DNA from: Trinickia dinghuensis
GTDB lineage: Bacteria; Pseudomonadota; Gammaproteobacteria; Burkholderiales; Burkholderiaceae
Length of the DNA: 64,000 nucleotides
NCBI RefSeq assembly: GCF_003367175.1
Contig: NZ_QRGA01000022.1
Location: forward strand, 1-64,000
Reading direction: 5' to 3'
Part shown: one piece after another, positions 1 through 7,896 of the stretch
How the letters are laid out: the number at the start of each line of letters is the position of its first letter
Numbering within the stretch: position 1 is the stretch's first letter
Notes under the pieces: model-generated
Seen by the model: only the letters and a program-made list of their open reading frames with translations
Told to the model about the DNA's origin: nothing
Database searches by the model: none
Program-made: the position numbers and the translations under genes

Positions 1-120
1 CGCACCGTGCGGCTCTGGCAGCAATGCTAACCCGCGTCTGATTCCTCACGGCAGGCCAGCCTTTGCTCCACGGGAGTCATACTGTCTAGTGCCTCATGCC
101 GCTCTGAATCAGGCTCGGGC

Positions 121-279
121 GTGCCGAGCAAGATCGCCATCGTCACGGGTGGCAGCCGCGGGCTGGGGCGCAATACCGTGCTTCATCTCGCGAAGGAACT
201 CGGCCCGCGCGGCATCGCCGTCAACACGGTGGCACCCGGTGCGGTTGCCACCGATTTCAGCGGCGGCATGGTGATCTAA
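121..279 (+). pseudogene. Short-chain dehydrogenase/reductase remnant with internal deletion
   Basis: Read in frame from GTG at 121, the translation begins with the SDR cofactor motif (KIAIVTGGSRGLGRN) and after only about seven more residues jumps to the C-terminal SDR motif (KELGPRGIAVNTVAPGAVAT), then stops at TAA 277-279. In a normal SDR of about 250 residues these two motifs lie some 130-150 residues apart, so the middle of the enzyme, including the catalytic Ser/Tyr/Lys region, has been lost in frame and the last fifth is missing too. The frame is also open upstream of 121, so the original start is uncertain. It is a relic without enzymatic capacity; a new short peptide is conceivable but unsupported. 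It lies head to tail against the 3' end of the minus-strand esterase. Confidence 0.75.
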
Positions 280-280
280 G

Positions 281-1660
281 CTAGGCACGATGCCCCGAGA
301 TCGGCCCTGCCTCGCCGGTCAGATTCAGGACGCTATCGATCCACGACAAGAACGTCGAAAACGTGAAATCCGACGATTGATCGGTGCGAAACGCCTTCAT
401 CACCGGCGCGTCGGCGGGATCTTTCCGATTGAGCAAATCGGCGACGAACGTGCCTACATCGGCATCGATGCCGTTTTCGTGAATGCGCGACCCCGTGAAG
501 CTAACCGCCGTGACTTGGTGGTTATGCATGAAGTCGTTTCGCGCCCATGGCATGAAGTATCCGAAATTCGGCAACGGATTGATCGTTCGCTTCAGCAAAT
601 CCAACTCCTGCGCGAATAGGGCTAGAGAAAGCGCATCCTTGCGGGTATCGTCCGGCGCGGCGATCACGGCAGGGACGAACGCACGGTAGTGATAGGCCGC
701 CATGACCGCGTCGCGCTGGTAGGTCGTATAGCCGAAGCGATCATGGGGGAACATCCGCGACAACGCCGCGTACGCACTGCCCATATTGTTCGGGTCGAAG
801 TCCGGCGAGAGCTTGGCGTTGATCGTGATCATGCCGTTAGGCCCCGCCATGTTCCACTCGTCTCGCACCTTGTCATATAGGCCGACGGACGGATACTCCG
901 ATGGGTCGCCATTGAACGGCGAATTGAATACCGTCCCGGCATCGTCGAGCATCGAACTGTGCGCTTGAGGCCTCAGTATGTTGCGCAGCGTCGCATAGTT
1001 GGCAAGTGCGCCGTAGCCGCCCGCGCTCGTCCCGTAGATCAACAACCGGTTCGGCTGGCCGAAGCCATGATCGGCAAGCCACTGCGCCACGGCCTCTACG
1101 TTCTTCAGCCCGTTGTAATGCTGGATGCGCCATTCGCCGGTAGGCGCCGAATAGCTGCGCACCGCGCTGCCCATATGGATATCGCCCGTGCAGTACGGCA
1201 CGAACACCTGCGTCCAGTCCTGCGTTTCGATTTTCGGTTCACCCACGAGCCTATGAGCAAGATCCATTCGGATCATCAGCGGAGAAAGAAACGAGGACAT
1301 CAGGCTTTGGCTGGCCGTGCCGTTCATATAGTTGTGCGGGATGCCGTCCGGATTGAAAGCGCCAAGGCCGGCTTCGGTGCCTGTCGTCGCCGTCTCCGTG
1401 CACGTCGAATAATCCCAGCATGCGCCGCCCGGCTGCATCATGTAGAGCAGGTTGTCCGATTGCGCGCGATTGAGATAGAAGCGCATCGGCGTTCCGTTCC
1501 CGCACGACGCGCCGCTGCTTTCCGGCAAAACGACTTCGTACCACGAGTAGAACGGAATCGACGGATCCGGCAGCACCGTATCCGAGGCCTGTGCGTTCAA
1601 CGTTGCACAGGCGAGTATGCCGCCGAGGAACAGCCCTTTTAACCGTTTGAATATAGACAT
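281..1660 (-). CDS. Secreted pectinacetylesterase-like serine hydrolase
   Basis: A 459-residue exported protein resembling the pectinacetylesterase family of alpha/beta hydrolases. The start at 1660 is chosen because a very strong ribosome site (AGGAGG) precedes it and because it exposes a Sec signal peptide (basic MSIFKRLKG, hydrophobic stretch, AQA-S cleavage region); the reading frame continues upstream without sense. The Gly-Gly-Ala-Cys-Trp-Asp stretch near residue 70 matches the family's N-terminal GG.W/C region, and GTSAGGYG supplies the probable nucleophile Ser212. The natural substrate is unknown: the family deacetylates pectin or, in animals (Notum), removes lipid from Wnt. The gene follows a membrane-anchored accessory protein by 68 bp in the same direction and probably shares its transcript. 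The family call is from motifs, the secretion from the signal peptide. Confidence 0.75.
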   Translation of the reverse strand: MSIFKRLKGLFLGGILACATLNAQASDTVLPDPSIPFYSWYEVVLPESSGASCGNGTPMRFYLNRAQSDNLLYMMQPGGACWDYSTCTETATTGTEAGLGAFNPDGIPHNYMNGTASQSLMSSFLSPLMIRMDLAHRLVGEPKIETQDWTQVFVPYCTGDIHMGSAVRSYSAPTGEWRIQHYNGLKNVEAVAQWLADHGFGQPNRLLIYGTSAGGYGALANYATLRNILRPQAHSSMLDDAGTVFNSPFNGDPSEYPSVGLYDKVRDEWNMAGPNGMITINAKLSPDFDPNNMGSAYAALSRMFPHDRFGYTTYQRDAVMAAYHYRAFVPAVIAAPDDTRKDALSLALFAQELDLLKRTINPLPNFGYFMPWARNDFMHNHQVTAVSFTGSRIHENGIDADVGTFVADLLNRKDPADAPVMKAFRTDQSSDFTFSTFLSWIDSVLNLTGEAGPISGHRA

Positions 1661-1728
1661 CCTCCCTCCTTTTCGACGATGCGAAGCAATCCCGGCTCGG
1701 GCGAAATGCGCGAGCCGTACGTTCGCGT

Positions 1729-2457
1729 TCAGTGCGTGTCGGGTGAAGAAGCGTGGTCGAACAACTGGACGCGCAGCGCCTGGAGCCGCTGGGCGATCAC
1801 CACTTGCTGCTCGGCGGAATCGGGCATGGCCGCTTGTACTTCTTGGAAGATCGCCCGGCTTTGCTGCGCGTAGGCCTGATAGCGAGGATCTTGCGCGGGC
1901 GACGGTCCCACCGTTTGGTTCGCATAGGCATCCCACTGCCGGCGCGAGGCCGCCAAATCGGCGCTGCGCGTGAGCGGGTCGGGCTCGGCGTCGGTCAACA
2001 AGGCAGCCGTCATCGCTTGGGCCTGCACGGGGACAATCTCATTGCGAGCGACGTGCTCGGGCAGTTCGGAGAGAATTTGGCGAGCCAATCGCATCCTCTC
2101 GGCCGCGGGCATCTGCTCGCGACCATTCCCGTATGCCGTGACTAGATCGCGAAATCGAGCGAACGCGACGATGCGATGCTCCTCTGCTTCGGCATCCGGC
2201 CGCCCCGCGAGCGCTTTGCGCAAGGCCGCGAGGTCGAGGGCCCGTTCTTGCGGGCCCGGCTCGGCAGCGGGCGCGGGCGTCGCTGCGACATTCAATGACG
2301 AGCGTGTAGGCGTAGGCGCCATCGCCGTACCATGGCTCGCCTCGGCGGACGCATCGGTCGCGGCCCCGGAAAACCGTTCACAGCGCCACACTGCGAAGAC
2401 GACAATCGCAGCAGCCATCAGCAACGCTCGCCGCCAAAACGCTTTTCGTGCTTTCAC
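1729..2457 (-). CDS. Membrane-anchored helical accessory protein (lipase-chaperone/PlcR-like?)
   Basis: A 242-residue protein starting at GTG 2457 (AAGGA upstream). It has one N-terminal membrane segment (about residues 11-24) after a basic start, an Ala/Pro/Thr-rich linker to about residue 70, then an all-helical charged domain rich in Ala, Arg and Gln (for example LARQILSELPEHVARNE). This build, a tether plus proline-rich spacer plus helical periplasmic domain next to a secreted hydrolase, is that of steric chaperones such as lipase-specific foldases and the phospholipase accessory protein PlcR; the C-terminal helices recall PlcR, but this is from memory. I do not see the lipase foldase RxxFDY signature. 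It probably assists export or folding of the esterase downstream (inference from context). Confidence 0.6.
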   Translation of the reverse strand: MKARKAFWRRALLMAAAIVVFAVWRCERFSGAATDASAEASHGTAMAPTPTRSSLNVAATPAPAAEPGPQERALDLAALRKALAGRPDAEAEEHRIVAFARFRDLVTAYGNGREQMPAAERMRLARQILSELPEHVARNEIVPVQAQAMTAALLTDAEPDPLTRSADLAASRRQWDAYANQTVGPSPAQDPRYQAYAQQSRAIFQEVQAAMPDSAEQQVVIAQRLQALRVQLFDHASSPDTH

Positions 2458-2719
2458 GCCGTGTCCTTGTGAGCCGCCGTCGAATAGGACTACGTTTTAG
2501 GTCGAAACCCGCTCATCGTCAAAATCGGCACTAAGCGTTCCACTCTAATTTTCTAGGGAATCGCTTGCGTTTATGCGGATCGAAGTAAATCGATAGCGTC
2601 GGAAACAAATCGAATAGAAGCGGCATCGGCACAGCGTTCGAAACGCCCGCGCACATCTCGCATGAAATAGGTCGTTTCCGCATCTAGCCTTTTGGAATCG
2701 ACATCGATATTCAACTGCG

Positions 2720-2751
2720 GAAAGAAGAAGGGCGGCCCCTCGAGGCCGCCC
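2720..2751 (-). terminator. Rho-independent terminator of the 2788-3117 gene
   Basis: On the minus strand a perfect 8-bp stem (GGGCGGCC/GGCCGCCC, 2730-2751, six-base loop) is followed by TTCTTCTTTCC. It lies 36 bp past the stop codon of the small exported protein. The rest of the 2458-2787 gap holds no gene that I can support; it contains the upstream region of the accessory protein gene. Confidence 0.7.
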
Positions 2752-2787
2752 TAGGTGTTACCCCGTGAGCGTGGAAGCGATCGGGGC

Positions 2788-3117
2788 TCACTGCCCGATT
2801 TTCTTGCTGACGTGGTTTTCCTGCTGATTGAGCGTGCGCTGTTCTTGCTTGGTGAGGTGGCTGCGGTCTTGGCTCGCCATCAGCCGCTCTTCATGGCGAA
2901 TTTGGCGGTCGTCGCGATGCAGCTTCATCGCCTGCGCATGCGACATTTCACCCTCGTGCACTTCCTGGTGAATACGGCTGTTTTGGTTGGAGAGCCGGTC
3001 GTTGACTTCGTCGCGGCGCGGGTGGGCAGCGTCCCATTGAGTCTGCGCCGAGGCCACACCGGCGAACGAAAAAGCCAACGCTGCGACGGCCGCGATGCGA
3101 AAGACAATGCTCTTCAT
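2788..3117 (-). CDS. Small exported Gln/His/Arg-rich protein of unknown function
   Basis: A 109-residue protein with a clear Sec signal peptide (MKSIVFRIAAVAALAFSF then ...ASA-Q). Two ATGs (3123 and 3117) are in frame; AGGAG abuts the first and sits six bases before the second, so 3117 is the better start. The mature part is hydrophilic and almost free of hydrophobic residues, with recurring elements rich in Asn, Gln, His, Arg and Glu (NQNSRIHQEVHEGE, LTKQEQRTLNQQEN), suggesting a helical or disordered periplasmic protein. Similar short exported proteins recur in Burkholderiaceae genomes, without an assigned function that I know. It has its own terminator and no partner gene, and is probably monocistronic. 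Metal binding through the His residues is possible but speculative. Confidence 0.75.
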   Translation of the reverse strand: MKSIVFRIAAVAALAFSFAGVASAQTQWDAAHPRRDEVNDRLSNQNSRIHQEVHEGEMSHAQAMKLHRDDRQIRHEERLMASQDRSHLTKQEQRTLNQQENHVSKKIGQ

Positions 3118-3302
3118 GTTCATCTCCTGTCGGGTTGAGGGCGGCTTCGCGCCGCTTATGTCCTCAACGCCGCGATGACCGCCGTCGATGACCGGAGAGA
3201 TGTGACTTTTGCAAGCGAATGTTTCGAAGGCGGCGATCGAAAGATCGAGGGACCTAAAGGCCCGAACGATCGCCGTCTTCACGAGTTTGCAACGTTGCGA
3301 AT

Positions 3303-4751
3303 TCACCGCGCCGCCTGGCCGCCGCCCTCCTCATGCAAGCGCTTGTCCCAGCCGGACAGGATCCGCTTCTCCAACGCGTCGTAGTCGTGGCCGAAGTGAT
3401 GGCCGCCCGACGTACGAATCACTTCTTGCGTCTCGGTCAACGCGGGGCACAGCGTATCTTCTTCGTCCGCGCCGTAGAAGCATTGCACAAGCCCCGAGGG
3501 CAGACGGTCCACCGCGGGCTTCGCGGGCAATGCCTTATCGCTCGGCGGCATGCCGAGCCAACCCGTCACGCGAACCTGAAAATCCGCCGCCTTGGCAAAG
3601 CCGAGCAGCGCAACGATCGAGACCTTGTCGCGCAACGGAGCGGGCAGCCGGTTGTAGGCGAACGGCATCACGTCCGCGCCGAACGAGTAGCCGACCAACG
3701 CATAGGAAGTCGCATGCCAGCGTGCGCCATAGACTCGCAGCACGCGGCTCAGATCGCGGCTCACCTGCTCGGGCGTCTTCTCGCTCCAGAAATAGCGCAA
3801 GGCGTCCCAGCCGACAACCGATACACCGTCTTTCTGCAACTGCTCCCCGATCGTCTTGTCGAGATCGCGCCAACCGCCGTCTCCCGAGATGACGATCGCC
3901 AGCTTCCCGTTCGGATGCGCAGCCGGCAATTCGACGAGCGGCAAATCGGAGACGTCTTGGTCGCCGCCCGTATCGGCCTGCTGCAGATGAGGCTCGACCA
4001 AGGCGGTCAACTGGTCGGCACGCGTCGCCGTTGTCGCGAACATCCGCGGCGACTTAGCCAACAGCGGCACCGTCAAGCGAGCGGCATCCTTGTCGAAATG
4101 AAAGTCCGGGGAATCGGCGCCTTCTTTCACCGCGGAGCGTTCGGCCTGCTGCATGGCGGTGACGGCGCGCGGCTTCGTGACACCGGTTTCGACGAAGCCC
4201 GGCAGCGCGCTGCCGCGACTGATCGTCGGGTCCGGCGGACACTGGAAGAAGTCATGGTCCAGCTTCGCATCCGCATCGACCGCCACCGCGCCGGCAATCG
4301 TATTCGACGGCGCCTGCGCAAGGACGTGCAGCGCGAGCGTCGCCCCTTGTCCCGTACCGGCCATGATCGGCGCGAAGTACCGGTCCGACTTCAGTTGGCG
4401 TTCGAGTTGATGGCTGACCGCTTCAGCATCGCCGTCCAGATGCCGGCATGCTTTGCCCGTCTTTGCGAGGTTGGCCGCATATTGACCCGTATCGACGCCC
4501 ACGGTCAGCGCACCTCGTTCGGCCAACGCATGGGCCGCTTGCGAATCGGCCGCGGTCCAGCCCTTGCCCGCCGAAAACAGCACGACGAAGCCGCGCATCT
4601 CGCCGTGCGGCCACTCCACGGTCACGTCGCCGTAGCGGCCGCCCGATACGTGCGATTCGGCCGCCTGCGCGCCGATGCACAACGACGATGCGCCGGCCAG
4701 CAAGGCAAGCCATTTGATTTTTTTGAACGCTGCGTGAAGTGTCAGTGTCAT
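3303..4751 (-). CDS. acvB: AcvB/VirJ family periplasmic lysyl-phosphatidylglycerol hydrolase
   Basis: A 482-residue exported protein of the AcvB/VirJ family (long called virulence factor family protein). ATG 4751 overlaps the TGA of mprF as ATGA, which fixes the start and implies translational coupling. A Sec signal peptide ends near AQA-A (residue 30). Two alpha/beta-hydrolase-like halves follow: the first (about 35-260) has GTGQGAT, the second (about 280-480) the family motif VISGDGGWRDLD, the nucleophile elbow GYSFGAD and a C-terminal GGHHFGHDY with the probable catalytic His. In rhizobia and agrobacteria the family member beside lpiA/mprF hydrolyses lysyl-phosphatidylglycerol. Here, as there, synthase and hydrolase are one operon, so the pair probably sets the membrane level of aminoacylated lipid, relevant to acid and cationic peptide tolerance. 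Confidence 0.88.
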   Translation of the reverse strand: MTLTLHAAFKKIKWLALLAGASSLCIGAQAAESHVSGGRYGDVTVEWPHGEMRGFVVLFSAGKGWTAADSQAAHALAERGALTVGVDTGQYAANLAKTGKACRHLDGDAEAVSHQLERQLKSDRYFAPIMAGTGQGATLALHVLAQAPSNTIAGAVAVDADAKLDHDFFQCPPDPTISRGSALPGFVETGVTKPRAVTAMQQAERSAVKEGADSPDFHFDKDAARLTVPLLAKSPRMFATTATRADQLTALVEPHLQQADTGGDQDVSDLPLVELPAAHPNGKLAIVISGDGGWRDLDKTIGEQLQKDGVSVVGWDALRYFWSEKTPEQVSRDLSRVLRVYGARWHATSYALVGYSFGADVMPFAYNRLPAPLRDKVSIVALLGFAKAADFQVRVTGWLGMPPSDKALPAKPAVDRLPSGLVQCFYGADEEDTLCPALTETQEVIRTSGGHHFGHDYDALEKRILSGWDKRLHEEGGGQAAR

Positions 4752-7399
4752 GAACGGCGTCCCCCCGCCAGAATCGAAAGATCGAGCAGCGTCAGGACGG
4801 CGCCCGCCCAACCCGATACTGCGAGATAACGTGGTTCCCAGCGCGGCTGGAACTTGCCCTTGAACGCGCGCAGGCCTTGGAAGTTGTAGAAGCGTCCGCC
4901 GAATCGCCATACGAGCGATCCGAGTTGATGCAGCGGCGAGCCGAGCGGCATCGGGCGCACGCCCGAGAACGGCGCGATGCCGAGGCTCAGATGTCGATAG
5001 CCCTCGCCTTTCAAATGCAACGCGAGCTGCACGAACAGGTAGTCCATGACGAACGGCGAGGCGTCGGCCACATGGCGCATCACGCCCACCGTCGCCTCGA
5101 CGTTCAGATCCGTCGTCATGAACGTCGTGAAGGCGACCGGAACACCATTCTGCCGCACCAGCATCACCGATTGCGCGGCTAGATAGGCCTCGCTGAAGGC
5201 CGCCACGGAAAAGCTCTTTTCGCGCGCCGACCGGCTATCGAGCCAACTGTCGGAAACGGCGCGCAATACGTCGAGATGCCGAGGAATATCGGCGGCGCCG
5301 ATGACCTCCGCCGTGCAGCCGTCGCGCTCGGCGCGTCGCAGCGAGTAGCGCAAGGCGGCGCGCTTCGGTCCGGTCAAATCGAACGGCTCGAGCGCGAGCC
5401 GCGCCTCCTCGCCGAGCTTCATGAGCGTCAGCCCCGAATCCAAATAAAGCGGCAGCGAGTCGGCCCTGACCTGATAGAACGCGGCACGCCCTCCGTGTTT
5501 GTGCGCGAGCAGGACGAACTTGCGAATCAGCTCGGGCCATTCGTCGCGCGGCCCGACGGGATCGTGAAGCGCGGCCCATGTCCGGCCGTGCTTCGCGAAC
5601 ATCAGGAACGCTTCTCTCGAATCGGAGAACAGGAAGCTCTTGTCGCCCATCATCGCCAGTCCGGCATCGCTTCGCTCTTGCGCGCGAATGATCTTGACGG
5701 CGTCGGTCAGATCTTCCGCCGTCGGATGCACGAAACGTCCGGCCGCCGGGCGCAGCAGCTGCCAAACGGCGAACGCCGTGGCGAAGAGGCCAGAGGCCAG
5801 CATCGCCCGCAGCGATCGGGAAACAGGCTCATGGAACGCGAACCGCCACCAGAGATCGGTTTGGTACGGCACGTTGCGATAGGCGAAGAACATCACCCAC
5901 GACGCGCAGATCATCACGATCGCGACCGAGATCAGCCATCCGGGCGTGAACGGCTCCGCGAACAGCGCGGCGCGCCGGCTGAAATGGCGGCGCGTGCAGA
6001 GCAGCAGGACGAGCAACGTGGCGAGCACGCCGGCCTCGACGAACGCCAGCCCCTTGAGCACCGACAGGACGAGCGCGACCGCCGTCAATCCGACGGTCAG
6101 CCACCACGCGGCGTCGAGCCGGCGCAGCAAGCCGCGCGCGACGAACAGCAGCAGCACGCCGAGGACACCGCTCACGAGTTGCGAGCCTTCGAGGGCCCAG
6201 AGCGGCACGATCTCCCGTAAGACCGCCAAGCGCTGCGCGAGCGCGGGCGTCGCGCTCGAGACGACCAGCATCGAGCCGACGACGAACGTAATCAGGCATA
6301 GGAAGAGCGGCGCGATGCGCCCGACGCGCGCCACGCGGCCGAGCGGCAGACGCGCGCGCAGCGCTCTGCCTTCGTAGCACGCCAGCACGAGCGCGGACAG
6401 CACCAGCGGCAGACCGAAGTACACGGCGCGATAGGCCACCAAGCCCGCGACGAGCGACGGCGTGGAGACGTCGCCGCGCAACGCGAAGACCATCACCGAC
6501 TCGAATACACCGACGCCGCCCGGTGTGTGGCCGACGATGCCGAGCAGCAGCGAGGCCGAATAGATGGCGAGAAAGCTGACGAAGCTCGTATGCGTGTCGG
6601 GCAAGAAGACCCACAACGCGGCACCCGCACCCGCGACATCGACCACGCCGAAAATGATTTGCGAGGCTAGGCTGGCCCGGGTGGGAATATCGAGCACGAC
6701 CCCGTGCCAACGGGTTTGAATCCGCTTGGTCGTCGAGCCGCAGCATGCGACCGCGACGGCCAGCATCACCAGGGCGATCACGCTGCCGGTGCGCAGCGCA
6801 CCCGGCGAGAGGTGCGTCATCGTCGCGAGCGGACCGATATCCCAGAGCGCGCCCAACGCGCTGATCAACAGTGTCGCCAAGACGAGCGAGCCGCTCGCGA
6901 ACAAGGTGAGCCGCCCAACCTGCGACGGCGTGACGCCGGCCGCGCCATACACGCGGCAACGCACGGCGCCGCCCGTGAGCGCGCCGAAGCCCGCGATGTT
7001 GCCGAGCGCGGAAGCCGCTGTCGCGCCGATCCAGAGCAGCGACCTCGGCACCTTCGCGTCGACGTGGCGCAGGCCGATTTCATCGCGCGCGACGAGCGCA
7101 ACGAAACTGAGCGCCGTGGCGGCGAGCGCGACGGCCCATCGGCCGGGAGCGATGCAGAATAGTTGGCGGCTGACCGAGTGGTAGTCGATGCTCTGCGAAA
7201 TCTTCTGCAGTGCAAGCAGCAGCAGAATGCAGATGATCAGTGCAAATGCGGGCGAGATGAGGCGCTTGTAGTTCGCGTGCCGCGCTTTCGCATAGAACGC
7301 GGCTACGACTGTCGAACTACGATCTCCATGACTTCCGTCGGGCATCTTTCGTGTGGATCGGTCGCTCAAGGGGGCACGGGCGAGCGAGAGCGACGGCAT
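4748..7399 (-). CDS. mprF: Bifunctional lysylphosphatidylglycerol flippase/synthetase MprF
   Basis: An 883-residue protein, the usual size of full-length MprF/LpiA. Residues about 45-540 form the multi-helix flippase (more than ten hydrophobic segments; FGALTGGAVRCRVYGAAG and GHTPGGVGVFE are typical). Residues about 560-870 form the cytosolic GNAT-like synthase domain (FLFSDSREAFLMFAKHGRTW, YFDLSLGIAPFSG-like region near the end) that moves the aminoacyl group from tRNA to phosphatidylglycerol. The product lowers the negative charge of the membrane. ATG 7399 gives the longest form; Met19 (7345) is an alternative, neither has a strong ribosome site. It is the first gene of the operon with acvB, overlapping it by four bases. 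Confidence 0.92.
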   Translation of the reverse strand: MPSLSLARAPLSDRSTRKMPDGSHGDRSSTVVAAFYAKARHANYKRLISPAFALIICILLLLALQKISQSIDYHSVSRQLFCIAPGRWAVALAATALSFVALVARDEIGLRHVDAKVPRSLLWIGATAASALGNIAGFGALTGGAVRCRVYGAAGVTPSQVGRLTLFASGSLVLATLLISALGALWDIGPLATMTHLSPGALRTGSVIALVMLAVAVACCGSTTKRIQTRWHGVVLDIPTRASLASQIIFGVVDVAGAGAALWVFLPDTHTSFVSFLAIYSASLLLGIVGHTPGGVGVFESVMVFALRGDVSTPSLVAGLVAYRAVYFGLPLVLSALVLACYEGRALRARLPLGRVARVGRIAPLFLCLITFVVGSMLVVSSATPALAQRLAVLREIVPLWALEGSQLVSGVLGVLLLFVARGLLRRLDAAWWLTVGLTAVALVLSVLKGLAFVEAGVLATLLVLLLCTRRHFSRRAALFAEPFTPGWLISVAIVMICASWVMFFAYRNVPYQTDLWWRFAFHEPVSRSLRAMLASGLFATAFAVWQLLRPAAGRFVHPTAEDLTDAVKIIRAQERSDAGLAMMGDKSFLFSDSREAFLMFAKHGRTWAALHDPVGPRDEWPELIRKFVLLAHKHGGRAAFYQVRADSLPLYLDSGLTLMKLGEEARLALEPFDLTGPKRAALRYSLRRAERDGCTAEVIGAADIPRHLDVLRAVSDSWLDSRSAREKSFSVAAFSEAYLAAQSVMLVRQNGVPVAFTTFMTTDLNVEATVGVMRHVADASPFVMDYLFVQLALHLKGEGYRHLSLGIAPFSGVRPMPLGSPLHQLGSLVWRFGGRFYNFQGLRAFKGKFQPRWEPRYLAVSGWAGAVLTLLDLSILAGGRRS

Positions 7400-7510
7400 T
7401 AGCGCGCCGTTCGTCGAGCCTGTAATGTGAGGAACCCCGCCGACCGATCGATATAGCAGCTTATGATCTGTTTTAACGCGGCCGGGGTGGATTCGGTTGA
7501 CGTGCAGGCA

Positions 7511-7546
7511 CGGAAAAGAGGCACCGCGGCCGGAGCGGCCGGGGTG
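7511..7546 (-). terminator. Terminator after the zinc-ribbon gene
   Basis: On the minus strand, an 11-bp stem with one mismatch (GCACC.CGGCCG, loop of three, 7521-7546) is followed by CTCTTTTCC. It lies about 130 bp past the stop of the 7676-7861 gene and separates it from mprF. Confidence 0.55.
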
Positions 7547-7675
7547 CGGCGTGCAATCGCGCGTTTACGCGAATAGGGTAATTGCGTGGTTGGGGCGATC
7601 GGAACGATCTGAATGATCGGATCTATCGCGGCAATCGGTCGACGGGCGCGAAGCGCAGATCGGCCGGGCGCGGCA

Positions 7676-7861
7676 TCAGACGAATGGTTTCCCCTCGATT
7701 TGCTCGTAGACGACCGTACCGTCGTCGGCTTCGAACTTCTCGACGTAATTGCGGGCGCCGCACATCGGGCAGCGGAACAGAAGCCCCTGTCCCTCATTTT
7801 TGATGACGACGTCCGCCAGTTCCCATTGCGCTTGGCAGCTCTGATTTCTACACGTGAACAC
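7676..7861 (-). CDS. Small zinc-ribbon protein
   Basis: A 61-residue protein starting at GTG 7861 with GGAGAA six bases before it. Four cysteines in two pairs (Cys4/Cys9 and CPMC at 31-34) make a rubredoxin-like zinc ribbon of the kind found in many regulatory or RNA-associated micro-proteins. It follows the NYN-domain gene by 35 bp on the same strand and ends before a terminator, so the two are probably co-transcribed. Function unknown; nucleic acid or protein contact through the zinc knuckle is the usual role of such folds. Confidence 0.8.
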   Translation of the reverse strand: MFTCRNQSCQAQWELADVVIKNEGQGLLFRCPMCGARNYVEKFEADDGTVVYEQIEGKPFV

Positions 7862-7896
7862 TGTCTTTCTCCTACCGGGTCATCGGCCCATTCGAG

